Positions 23,617 through 33,227 of a stretch of 64,000 nt of DNA are shown in pieces. The position numbers and the translations under genes were made by a program. Each line of letters begins with the position of its first letter. Position 1 is the stretch's first letter. This DNA is from Rutstroemia sp. NJR-2017a BVV2. Its lineage: Eukaryota > Ascomycota > Leotiomycetes > Helotiales > Rutstroemiaceae. The stretch lies in NCBI GenBank assembly GCA_002946415.1, contig NJPS01000079.1:868001-932000 (forward strand), in the 5' to 3' direction. The notes beneath the pieces were generated by a model, which ran no database searches, was not told the origin of the DNA, and saw only the letters and a program-made list of their open reading frames with translations.

Positions 23617-25378
23617 TCATGCGAGAAGAATAGAAGTAAAAGCATTGAATAATCCCTTATACATGGATATCTGGGGAAATTTGACATACAGGTCAGCTAG
23701 GTAAGTATCTATAAAGAATGAAACGGCGGTGACGGTGATTAGTGGTAACTCATTGGCAGAGTCTGTGTCTGCAGTAATGAAGTGTGGAATATAGCGATCA
23801 TTCAAGCCGTCGGATATAAAAACCTGTAACAATAATAAGCTGACAGTTCGTACGAACACGTGATCGAAATAAGAGTTACCGGTGTAGACGTTTTCGGAGC
23901 ACCCTCAGTCTCCTTGGGCTCAGTCGATGGGTCTTTAGGTCTGAGTAACAAGCAGTCAGCAGTTTTTACTCGATTTGGGGACGAAAGAAACTCACCCGCC
24001 GAGCATCTGGGAAAGGAAATTGTCTTTCGATACTCCTAGAGCCAACTGGAAGGGCTTGCTAGTCCACTTATCATAGTCGTTTCGAACCGTCCTGCATAGC
24101 GTCTTTAAATTCTCTATAACAGACTCTGGTGACTTAGAATCATTGTCCCATTGCAAGGCCAACTGAGTTATATCTCCGAAGTCCACGACTGCCCCAGCTT
24201 GACATGCTCCGTACTGAGAGTCTCTAAACTCGGGTCGGAGGAAACGCCGGCCATCGACGGGAAGTGGCATTACAAGCTCTACTCCAGAGGGATTCGTGAT
24301 CTGTGAAAGAGGATTCGCTTCTAATAAGGCAAGAACTGTAGCGGCATGACCGAGATGAGAGATTGTGAAACCGGGGCCGAGACGAGATTTTATGGCCGAG
24401 ATAATTGAGGTACTTTCGGCGATGGTTAAAGCACTGAAAGCAGTGTTGGGGCTAGAGTCGAGAGTTGACGGTGAGGTACGAAGAGCCAGACCGTAAGACT
24501 TCTATTAGTTGTGTCAGTGTTATGACCGTGAAGCTTTAGGTCTCGATCAATTGCCTTTTCGGTGCAGAGATGCAGAGTAAGTGGAATAAAACTCATCGTA
24601 CTTGAAATCTGAACAGATTACCCAAAAACTCATTTCTGGCCTCATTAAATTCTTGGTCTCCACTGAGAGCACCGACATCAATATCCTCCCTCATAGCATC
24701 CAAAATTGGCTGTCCCAGATTCTCGATCTCGCTTCCCCACTCCAAATCTTCAGTCTTAAGGTTGAGACTGCCTCGGAGTAATTCCCCAGCAAACACCCGC
24801 GCACTGATTCCATCCCAATGTATATGATTGAAATGCATCAAGATATCGATCTTCGTCTTGTCCGCAAGCATACTGTCCACATTTTCGACATCGGCAATAA
24901 GATAAATAGAGACAGACTTGGTACTTTCTTTCTTGTTTTCTTCACGACGCTTTTTCTCGCGATCTGCGCGTACTTCAATGCCTGACTTAGAAGTCGTAAT
25001 GATCTCAATTACTTCTTGTGCCCAGGTAATCGCGGCTAAATGTGACGAAGGGGCAGTGTATGTGATCAAGGGAGCGACGAAGCTATCCCACGTCGCTGTA
25101 CATGCGATGTCAGGGTGTTGGAAACGAATTGAGAGAAGAGTATTGCAAAGGTTCTCCCTAAGCTTTGCGAGCGTAAAGTCCGTCGATGTGGGAGCGGTAA
25201 CAACAATCGACAAAAGAAGATAGCTATCGTACTGGCCTCTTTTATTTTCTGCCTGAATTCCGACCCAAGCTTCGGTGCCGTTCGCACGGCGATGAAGAGT
25301 ATTGGGGCTTTCGGAAGAGGTAGTCCATCGGAATTTAGATGGATTTAGAGGTGGTAGTGTGGGGAGTACTGAAGCCAT
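23617..25378 (-). CDS. TRI3-like O-acyltransferase (trichothecene 15-O-acetyltransferase family)
   Basis: Four exons: 24602-25378, 23996-24501, 23880-23940 and 23617-23823, giving 516 residues. The start at 25378 (MASVLPTLPP) is preferred over the frame's upstream extension. The condensation/acyltransferase active-site motif HxxxDG is at 185-190 in HFNHIHWDGIS. Later blocks include GPGFTISHLGHAATVLALL and VMPLPVDGRRFLRPEF. Size and layout fit the TRI3 group of alcohol O-acetyltransferases, which use acetyl-CoA to acylate a hydroxyl of the trichothecene core. The position among terpenoid genes supports this. The C-terminal exon is the least certain part: the DFGWG-type motif was not seen, and a downstream frame may supply the true end. 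Confidence 0.75.
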
Positions 25379-25761
25379 TTCAATTTTGATGAAGCTGGTT
25401 GTTGAGTTATGATGCGAAAAGTTTGTGGGATAGAGCAAGGTGAAGTATCTGAGATATTGTAAGGGCGTACAGCTAAGCCGTGCGGTGAGGCAGGAGGAAG
25501 GGCTTATGGCAGTACAGGTAGCTAAGGTAGTAGCTACAAGGAGCCAGGGCAGGAGAGCACAAAGTACTGAGTACTTAAACTCTTCTCAGTGGTATTTATT
25601 TTATATTCAATCAGAACCCTACTTTTAGGCTTCGACTATATTATTACTACCTAGTGATACTCTTACGATTCTCCACCAACCCCACCTTAACATAACTCAA
25701 CCCTAATATGTCTGTGGACCTCAGCTCCACGACTATATTAAATTCTACTTTTCTGTGTGGC

Positions 25762-27546
25762 TCAACTGGCCTTGACGTGCGAGTGAAAGAAATCAATATA
25801 ATCAAAAATGCTCCGCTTGAAAGTTCTGGTGAGATCTGGACTAGTCCGATTGACAAGTTGCAGTCCGTACATCTGATTGAGGCTGCCAAACTCGTTGTTG
25901 TCGGCGTACGCCCAGGCAAGGGCGCCGATAATATTGACTTTATCTATATGAATCGCCTTGAGTACTTCATTCAAGTAATTTTGGAAATACAAGGTTCTCT
26001 CCAAGTCGTATCGCTGGGCATCGAAAGACTTCTCCCATTCATGAAATACGGGAAATCCGTATTCTGCAATCAAAATTCCAGACGGCTTGTAAGTGTTCCA
26101 TAAATAGCCGACTTGTTCGCGCACATATTGCGGAGCTATGTACGAATAAGCATTGGATTCACTGCCCATCAACCAGCCATTCGCTTGGGTAAACGTTGTC
26201 TTGACACATTGTGGCCACAGCGGATTCGAGGAGTTTTGAGAGCATGCTTCAAGACCATCAGGGCCTGGAGAGACGTATAGAGCGTTATATGCATCAGCGG
26301 CGTAGAAGTCAGCTCTTCCATGGAAAGCAGCAAGCTGGGCATCAGTTAGGGCGGTCAGATTGAGGTTGTGCGTATTCAACACATCCGCTGCGTATTGTTC
26401 GCCGAGATATAGTGCGTTCGCCATGATTCCGAGACTAAAATCATTATATCTCTGAGCAGCGGCAAGATGACTGGGATCAGACGAATTCAGAGGAAGTGCA
26501 AACTGGTCTGCGAGTTTTATGGATATTTTCCCGGTACCTTGAAGCTCATTCTTGTACCAATCGTAAGTAAGTGCGTGGGCCTCCAAGATACGTGTCAAAG
26601 AATTCCAGGTTTTATAAAAGCCTCCGACCAGTAAGTTGGGCTCGTTAAAAGTGATCCAGGTCGGGATTCTGTCCGAGTATCTGGCCATGACTTGCTTCGC
26701 ATAGTACAGAAAGTGAATTGGAAAGTCGGCATCGTCAGGTGAGACGTCAATGGGTAAATCGAAATGCGATAAGGTTACTATCGGAACAATCCCATATTCG
26801 AGACATGTATTAATAACATCATCGTAGTGATCTAGCCCAAGAGTGTTGATTGGGGTATTCGCCTTTCCGAAAGGAACGATTCGAGTCCAGGCAACAGAGA
26901 AATGATAGTACGGAATACCTATTGCAGCTAATCTAGCGATATCTTCTTTGTACAGAAAGTAGTTGAGGTTCACGACATTTGAATCATTGAGTGATCCAGT
27001 TTGTCCGATCGGATCTAGCAGACTTGGACCTCGGCCTTCCAACGTGAGGCCACCTTCAATTTGCCAGGCTGATCCTGTTAATCCCCAGATAAAGTCGGAT
27101 GGTAGCTGGAAACGAGCCTTTTTAACAGGCTCGACTGGGAGTGGTGGGGGATAAACTAGCTCAGAGGTGGGTATTGGAGATGCCTCGCGGGTGGTGGTGA
27201 ACGGAGGAGTGTCTGTGAAGGTCAAGTTGACACTGGCCCAAAGCGAAGAGTAGGCACTTTGTCCATACTGGCCGTCTGGAGCAACAGATGTTTTTGCTAA
27301 GGAGTATGTAGTATATGTCACATCCGGTGGTAGAAGGGCGTTTGGAGAGACATATTCGGGAGCAAATGGAGTGGGGAAAGAGAGACCCGGTTGTACCGAA
27401 GTCGCATATCGGTTGGTTGTTGATTGAGTGAAGCTGAAGCTGCTGTAAGTTGGCGTCGTTGTGGCTGCTATGACAGCAGAAGCTTGAGTTCCTTTGCCAA
27501 AAGCATGGAGCGCAAGAAGAGAGGCGAAAGCCAACGGTCCAAACAT
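25762..27546 (-). CDS. Secreted GH1 beta-glucosidase-like protein
   Basis: A single uninterrupted frame of 594 residues. A signal peptide of about 24 residues (hydrophobic core FASLLALHAF) and a Ser/Thr/Pro-rich segment of about 130 residues precede a glycoside hydrolase family 1 domain. Marks of the family are DFIWGLTGSAWQIEGG, the retained acid/base Glu in TWITFNEPNLL, and a nucleophile-type Glu in LIAEYGFPVF, where most members read (I/V)TENG. HFDLP takes the place of the HWDLP found in most members. It would hydrolyse beta-glucosides outside the cell. Adjacent to the acyltransferase in the same direction, it may belong to the cluster or be a bystander. Confidence 0.85.
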   Translation of the reverse strand: MFGPLAFASLLALHAFGKGTQASAVIAATTTPTYSSFSFTQSTTNRYATSVQPGLSFPTPFAPEYVSPNALLPPDVTYTTYSLAKTSVAPDGQYGQSAYSSLWASVNLTFTDTPPFTTTREASPIPTSELVYPPPLPVEPVKKARFQLPSDFIWGLTGSAWQIEGGLTLEGRGPSLLDPIGQTGSLNDSNVVNLNYFLYKEDIARLAAIGIPYYHFSVAWTRIVPFGKANTPINTLGLDHYDDVINTCLEYGIVPIVTLSHFDLPIDVSPDDADFPIHFLYYAKQVMARYSDRIPTWITFNEPNLLVGGFYKTWNSLTRILEAHALTYDWYKNELQGTGKISIKLADQFALPLNSSDPSHLAAAQRYNDFSLGIMANALYLGEQYAADVLNTHNLNLTALTDAQLAAFHGRADFYAADAYNALYVSPGPDGLEACSQNSSNPLWPQCVKTTFTQANGWLMGSESNAYSYIAPQYVREQVGYLWNTYKPSGILIAEYGFPVFHEWEKSFDAQRYDLERTLYFQNYLNEVLKAIHIDKVNIIGALAWAYADNNEFGSLNQMYGLQLVNRTSPDLTRTFKRSIFDYIDFFHSHVKAS

Positions 27547-28812
27547 TTCGAATCTAGAAGAAGAAGCGAAAATATTTTTGAGGATTCTATATCACGGTGT
27601 GTGATACCACAAGCATATGTGAGCACCGTGAAACGAGGGGCACGCAAAGCCCCTCTATATATATATGAGTCGGTTTTGCAGATTTTCAAACAGTTGATCA
27701 AGTCTCCCTCTCGATAGTCCCACTAAAAGAAACGAAAAGCACGGTCGCCGATCAATATTGATGAAAGCAGTTGCACACAGGATTGAAGTGCTACATAGTT
27801 TGAGATGCGGGGGTAATGCCAAGTCAAATACACAAGTTTTCTGAAAATGGTCAAGCCTGAATGTATAGACCGCCATAAAAATGGTTGTAGTGTATCTTAT
27901 ATCTTGGTAGGACATGCCAAGGGAGAGGAAGGATAGCAAGCTACACGAGTATGAGTGAAGGCTTCGAAGTAGTAAAGATTTTCAAAAGTACGGAAGCTTC
28001 GGAGTCTATGCCATACTGCAAGTCAAGCCGCATCCCTTCGGCTCTCTTGATACCAACTTTAACGTCGTTGCACCTCTTACGCAGGTGGTTGGCGACAGCT
28101 CAATAGTCAAGACTGATAGGAAAAGTTTCTACTTACTTGCGGGATCACGGGTTCTGATTGACAAGACTTCGGGGAGGATGTGAAGTGCTACATGCTACGT
28201 AATATTGTTTAATGTTGCATAGGTACATATGTGATATAACAGAGTACGAATCCTACTATATAGATCCTCTCACAAGCCTCAGTCTGTTCATCATGTGTAT
28301 GTATCTAACCTATAATGGAAAAGGATTTTGTGATGGTCCAAGATTTGAGGCTTGAAAAGTTCAGTCACACCTAGTATGTGAGACAAAGAAAGATATATGG
28401 TTGCTCAGCTGAATATTGAACGCAAATATTCAGCCACGACACTAACACAACACAGTTCCAAGCCATAAACTTAATGTTAAACAAATTTCAACACGACGAG
28501 CTTTTTTGCTGTATTTTCCGTACTCGTCAACGCTTCTTTGTCCAAGTCGATTTGTGCGTAATTTTCAAGCCGACCTCAATTAACTGCACTTGAATCGCCG
28601 CTCGAGTTCGATGCGGAAGGGCATGATGTATCTCCTCCCAGGAGCAACCGCGTCTTAACTCGTAATCTCGTTGTGATTTATTGGCTATTTGTCTAAAAAC
28701 GTTTCTCCAAGAGGAAAAAAACCGCTCTTAGATAGTTCTCTTACCAGCCTTGTGATACAAACACCCGGGATTCGTTTGTGTAAGCTACGAAAGGGCATGG
28801 TAGCAACTGAGC
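27547..28812. other. Intergenic region, no gene seen
   Basis: 1.27 kb between the methyltransferase stop and the GH1 start, both on the minus strand. It should hold the GH1 promoter; a TATATATATATGA stretch (about 27655-27667) lies about 110 bp upstream of the GH1 ATG. Open frames here have no recognisable domains. Confidence 0.45.
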
Positions 28813-29702
28813 CTATTTTGTAGCAATGGCAACATTGGCAATAAATTTAAGCTGCGCTCTTCCGCCATCCAACGGCTTGAAGCCGTCCATCCCTCTCAAA
28901 ACATCCTTGATCATATATATAGCCTTGTGCCAGTTAACCTCGTCTGACTTAAGCAAGCCAACTTCTGTCGTACCTCCAATGAAACTCCAGAGCATGGTTG
29001 CAAAGTGTGTGAGCTCAGTAGTTGTAACCATAACATCTCTCTTCCCAGGGTGATCTTGTCCTTCTCGAATCCACCCTTCTCTACCACATCGCGCAAAAAC
29101 TCTGCTGGTGACCATCTTTGGAACCCGTCCCTCGGTAAGGGAGTTCCTGGGGATCGAGTAGCCTTAGCTACTGCATGAATGGGCTCCATGTTCGGGACAT
29201 AGGCCCGGGAATTGACAATCAAAGTTCCTCCAGACTTGAGTGTTCGATAATATTCTTTCATAGCATCAATGCCATCATTGGGGAGCACAAAAAGGAAGGC
29301 GTTCCCGATGGAATAGATGAAATTATTATCTGCAAACTCAAGCTTGTTGGAATCCATCTGTAAACCTTCGGCAGGCCAAGAGTTGGTGGCAATACGGCTT
29401 TTATAGACCTCGACCGCTTTTTCATTGATATCAGTTCCTTTGAGGGAGATTTGTACCGATGTGGTAGCAACGGCGTCCATGATGGCGGCGGTCACAACTC
29501 CAGTCCCGCAACCATTATCGTCTACACCAGTTAGCATCTTACCTCTTATTTTGGTATCCCATACCCGGCCAGGCAGCTGGATCTCGTTTTACTTACGGAT
29601 AATAGCGCCAGTGGGAATAGAAGAAACCAGGGCTAGGCTGGCTTTTGCAAGCTCTTCCATGCCGTCTTCAACGAGCTCATCATAAAGCTGCGGTGTTGGC
29701 AT
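28813..29702 (-). CDS. Small SAM-dependent methyltransferase with an apparent frameshift
   Basis: Exon 1 is 29597-29702 (start MPTPQLYDEL) and exon 2 is 28813-29521, with a 75-nt intron (GTAAGT...GTAG). The junction builds HDNGCGTGVVTAAIM, motif I of a class I methyltransferase. GTDINEKAVEVY, LEFADNNFIYSIGNAFLF and YRTLKSGGTLIVNS follow, the order expected for the UbiE/COQ5-like fold. After the VVEKGGFEKDKI block the frame fails. Homologous-looking sequence (VTTTELTHFATMLWSF to the end IANVAIATK) continues in another frame. The break falls at a GAGAGA run at about 29036-29043 and no plausible intron fits there. Either the gene is broken, or the assembly carries a small indel. The substrate is unknown. 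It lies at the right edge of the metabolite cluster. Confidence 0.65.
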
Positions 29703-30424
29703 GAGAGCTTGCTTGGGGAGAAACTTGTTATCGCTTGCGGAGTTGTTAATGTTGAATAGGTGATGTGGTATTTTCGTAATGTTGTCATTTTTGTAACCGA
29801 AAATAAGTTACGGCGAAGGTGATTGTTTTGAAAGCAGGAAACAGGATACTCCCCAGCCTTATAGGTAGTTCCCCAGTCTTAGTAAGACTAAGATACTGCG
29901 GCGCTCGGCTTGCGGGGTTACTGTGCCGCTGGGCTCGCGAATCCCGCAATCTACGTCTCTGCGTATTTTTTGGGCCGTATCTATATAATTCAAATGTAGA
30001 GTATCACCATTGGTCAGGGGCTCATGCGGAATGTAACAGATCGCGGTTCTGGTGATCTATGTCAGTATGAGCTCGGAACCCACACCTGACGGGTGCAAGA
30101 ATCGTAATATAGAGAATTCTATAAGATATAGACTTCAATAACGCTCTTATCTTCCAGATGCTTTCATCTTCATATAATCATCTTGACCATATCACAGAAA
30201 TCAGACAAAACGAATTGAGGCCGAACGAACAGCTGTGGAGACGCAATGATGGTTTCCGTCATTCTTCGATGCAACGCTGCTACTCAAACTAGCTCCAACA
30301 ACCCATAGATTCATCACAACCCCCTCCATATTAAACCCGTTCTCCTCACCGTCCTCATCCGCCATAACGCTCCTAGCTTTGGACCACCTGTCCTAAACAA
30401 GATATTATTCATCCCACCTATACC
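29703..30424. other. Intergenic region, no gene seen
   Basis: About 720 bp upstream of the methyltransferase. A short palindrome CTTAGTAAGACTAAG lies at about 29877-29891. No domain-bearing frame or RNA gene was recognised. Confidence 0.45.
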
Positions 30425-30661
30425 TCATTTCAACTCCTCGCTCTTCCAAATCCAATTCTGAACTGTTTCTCCAGCTCGGAAGTCAGGGAAAAGCCTAGGT
30501 CTGAACCAAGCGTCGAACATGATCAAGGTCACACTAAATACTAGTAGGCCGAGAATGGAGCCGGAGAAGAAAAAGAATATCTTTTGACCTTTGAGGCTGA
30601 AATTTATATTGCCGTTCAGATGACCGGGCTGAGGAGTCAGAGTGGTTGGGATGTCTGCCAT
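30425..30661 (-). CDS. Small single-pass membrane protein, 78 aa
   Basis: Frame of 78 residues from the ATG at 30661 (MADIPTTLTP). A hydrophilic N-terminus of about 27 residues is followed by one strong membrane segment (about 28-50, FFFFSGSILGLLVFSVTLIMF), then an aromatic and charged C-terminus (FRPRLFPDF, NWIWKSEEL). I do not recognise a family. Coding status is supported by the clean ATG, the stop and the sensible topology only. Confidence 0.5.
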   Translation of the reverse strand: MADIPTTLTPQPGHLNGNINFSLKGQKIFFFFSGSILGLLVFSVTLIMFDAWFRPRLFPDFRAGETVQNWIWKSEELK

Positions 30662-31501
30662 CTTTTCTGGTTGTGTTGAGCTTGCGGGGTGCAAATTGTC
30701 CGCGGCGTATTGGCGTGACTAAACTTCTTCTGGGATAGAAGAATGTTCATTGAAGATTTCTGATCTCGTACTGGTATAGATTCGATACCGTGAGCTTGAA
30801 GATCTATGTCGCTGCGGCCAATTGAGCTTCTGATTTGTTTGGTATAAAAACAAAGTAGAAAGTTTGACTCCTGGATTTCATTCTTAGATCCTATGATACG
30901 AACATGGTAGAATTGTGGAACTCTGAATCATTAAGTCAGCGGTAATGTCCAAGAATGAAGGTGATTCACAGCTTACCTAAGTGAATGGATGACTGTTGTT
31001 GAAATCCCCCGAATTTAGCTTTGGCATATCGAGACTCTTGCTTCGAGGGTCGGAGTCGACGTATCAGTTCCCCTTCAGACGATTCCCAGTGATGACTTCC
31101 ACACTTCTGTGGTTCCATCCACAATTTAATCTCGGCGATATACGTCTTATGCAGCTCTATAGTATTGGTTTCGTGAAGCTGAGGTGAGATTTTGTCCTCT
31201 AGCATTCACCTGTCTATACATCGATAGGCTTGTAGTTGAAGCGCGCACAGACGCTCCGTCAAGACGTCGCTTAGCCTCCATCTCCTATTCACCAAACGAA
31301 CTGCGCTGCCTTCCGTAGTCTTAAACTGCAGTAAAAACACAGGGTTTTTTGCGACCGAGATAAATGCCGTACTGGTGCCCCTCCCTGACAAGCTCACATG
31401 TCTTTAACTTTCAGAGCGCGATCCGATCGTACGCCGCCTGTGTTCCATCCTCTTGTATGCTTCATCCAAATTCCTTCCAATTCCTCCTTACTTCCCCACC
31501 C
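30662..31501. other. Intergenic region, no gene seen
   Basis: About 840 bp between two tiny membrane-protein frames. Short frames exist on both strands but none shows a domain, a membrane pattern or splice support. Confidence 0.4.
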
Positions 31502-31642
31502 TCATACCCTCCCCGGCCCCTCCAATCCCTCCACATACTCCACCGCCACGCGAAAAGTAACAACAAACGCGATCAGCGCCAACATAATCCCCAGAAATAA
31601 TCCGCAAATAATCGATGCGGCCGTGACGTGATGAAGATTCAT
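31502..31642 (-). CDS. Tiny single-pass membrane ORF, 46 aa
   Basis: Starts ATG at 31642 (MNLHHVTAAS) and stops TGA at 31502. Residues about 9-32 form one hydrophobic helix (IICGLFLGIMLALIAFVVTF), then a short acidic and basic tail. A GTATGA sequence overlaps the stop and could act as a splice donor, so this may be the first exon of something longer. No family is recognised. It is reported because it lies in series with two similar tiny membrane frames. Confidence 0.3.
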   Translation of the reverse strand: MNLHHVTAASIICGLFLGIMLALIAFVVTFRVAVEYVEGLEGPGRV

Positions 31643-32537
31643 TGTTTTCAATCTGCCATCACCATTCCGAGTGGAAACTGCTTAACGCTCAAACAAGTCT
31701 GCAGTGGGAGTGGAATCGTCTTATATTTCAATTTGTGGCGTGTTTTTAATTTTAGAACGTCACCGTGGTTCTTTATTATCCGTTTTCGCGGATATAGTTG
31801 GGTGTGAAGCGGCTAGTTAGGCTTTAGCTGTTTTCGGATATGCTGTGAGGAATGTATTTGCAGCGGATGTCTGCGGTTGATTTTGGAAGTAAATAGGGTG
31901 CCGAAAACAAATTTTTTCTGGAAAGATACGAGCACGGCAATCTGCAGTCGTATGCTTGCGTGCAAATATTTCTGATATAGATGTTTACAGTAGGTTAGAG
32001 TTTGGCTCTGGGTGCAATGCTAATTCGCTTACATAATCATCTAGACCTAACAAGTAGACGAGGAACCAATTTCCACGAGGATTCCTGGTAGCACACTACA
32101 TACAACGAGTGAATTGAGGACAGAATCTAAACCATAGAACTTCAAATTGTGTATGTAATTATTATCAGCTACATCCAGTATTATATTGCACGTATTCATG
32201 CTCATGTTTGCGTAGCACTTTCCAGCGACCCCTATAACGCCCCATACAGAGGACCAGCACATGGCCTGAAAATATCGCTAAGCTGTGCTTTCCCCTTCAT
32301 ATCAATTCGTCCGACTTCCCCCACACTTCCGTACCTCATCTCCACTTAATACCACCCATCCTGCCCTCATCACCCCCACAATTCCCCTCTCCTCCCCCGC
32401 TTCCGGCCCCGCTTCCCTCCTTCCCTCCGCTCCCCACTCCCCCACACCCTCAAGTCTCCCTTACATTCTCCATTTCCCCTATCTCCCCACCAACCATGTA
32501 TCCTAAACCTCCCCTCCCGCTCATTCCTCCTCTTCCA
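31643..32537. other. Intergenic region, C-rich on the plus strand to the right
   Basis: About 900 bp with no supported gene. From about 32290 to 32537 the plus strand is dominated by CCT/CCC runs, a composition that creates long chance frames. Confidence 0.4.
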
Positions 32538-32741
32538 TTAACTATACATCTCCCCCACCGGCACCTGTCCCCTCCCTCTCCCTCCATCCCCAGCAGTCGC
32601 AAATCCCTCCTCCCCATTTCTACACAATGCTCTCAGCACCTTATACGACCAATACCAAGCAGCATAGCCCAAAAACCCTCCTATAACCATCAGTATCGCT
32701 TCGACGAACTTCGTCGGGCCTGTGGCGGATGGAATTATCAT
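32538..32741 (-). CDS. Small single-pass membrane protein, 67 aa
   Basis: ATG at 32741 (MIIPSATGPT) to a stop at 32538. One membrane segment (about 14-37, AILMVIGGFLGYAAWYWSYKVL) is followed by a Gly/Arg-rich tail. Not recognised. The long plus-strand frame over the same DNA (32496-33110) is Pro/Ser-rich and looks like a composition shadow. Confidence 0.45.
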   Translation of the reverse strand: MIIPSATGPTKFVEAILMVIGGFLGYAAWYWSYKVLRALCRNGEEGFATAGDGGRGRGQVPVGEMYS

Positions 32742-33227
32742 TTTTCGCTTTTGAAAGGTGAGGACGTGGAGGTAATGAGTTGTGTGGTGACGGTAGGTGG
32801 CGTTAGAAGAAGTCCGTTTCCAATCAGAACTCTGGAAGTGCCGATTCTGGAGCTGTTGTTAAGGGCGAAGATGGTTTTCCAAGGAGAAGAAACTCGTATT
32901 GAGAACGAGAGAAAGCAAAGGAATCTTCATCGTATTCCCTTACCTCTAACACCGAACACCGAGCCCAACTCCTGTAATCTCGAGCATCCGACAATTCATC
33001 TCATTTTCACCGCAACCCAAATGTCACGCCACAGACCAATTTCGAGATCACGGCAATTTCACCCTCCCCCATACCAAAGAGTGAATAGCAAACTCACAAA
33101 TTATATTTGATTGTCCACCCTATGATATCTACCGTGCTCGTATTCATAAGCCATGCTTCCTGACCCAAAAACGCCTTCGCTTTACGCATATTTCCAACTC
33201 ATTATTAAATACATACATAAATAAACT
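32742..33227. other. Intergenic region upstream of the tiny membrane ORF
   Basis: About 490 bp between the 67-aa frame and the end of PRI2. It should hold the promoter of the small gene and the PRI2 3' UTR. Nothing else was seen. Confidence 0.4.

Noticed and set aside
32496..33110. 204-codon Pro-rich plus-strand frame
   Set aside because: Driven by C-rich composition; no domain or splice support.
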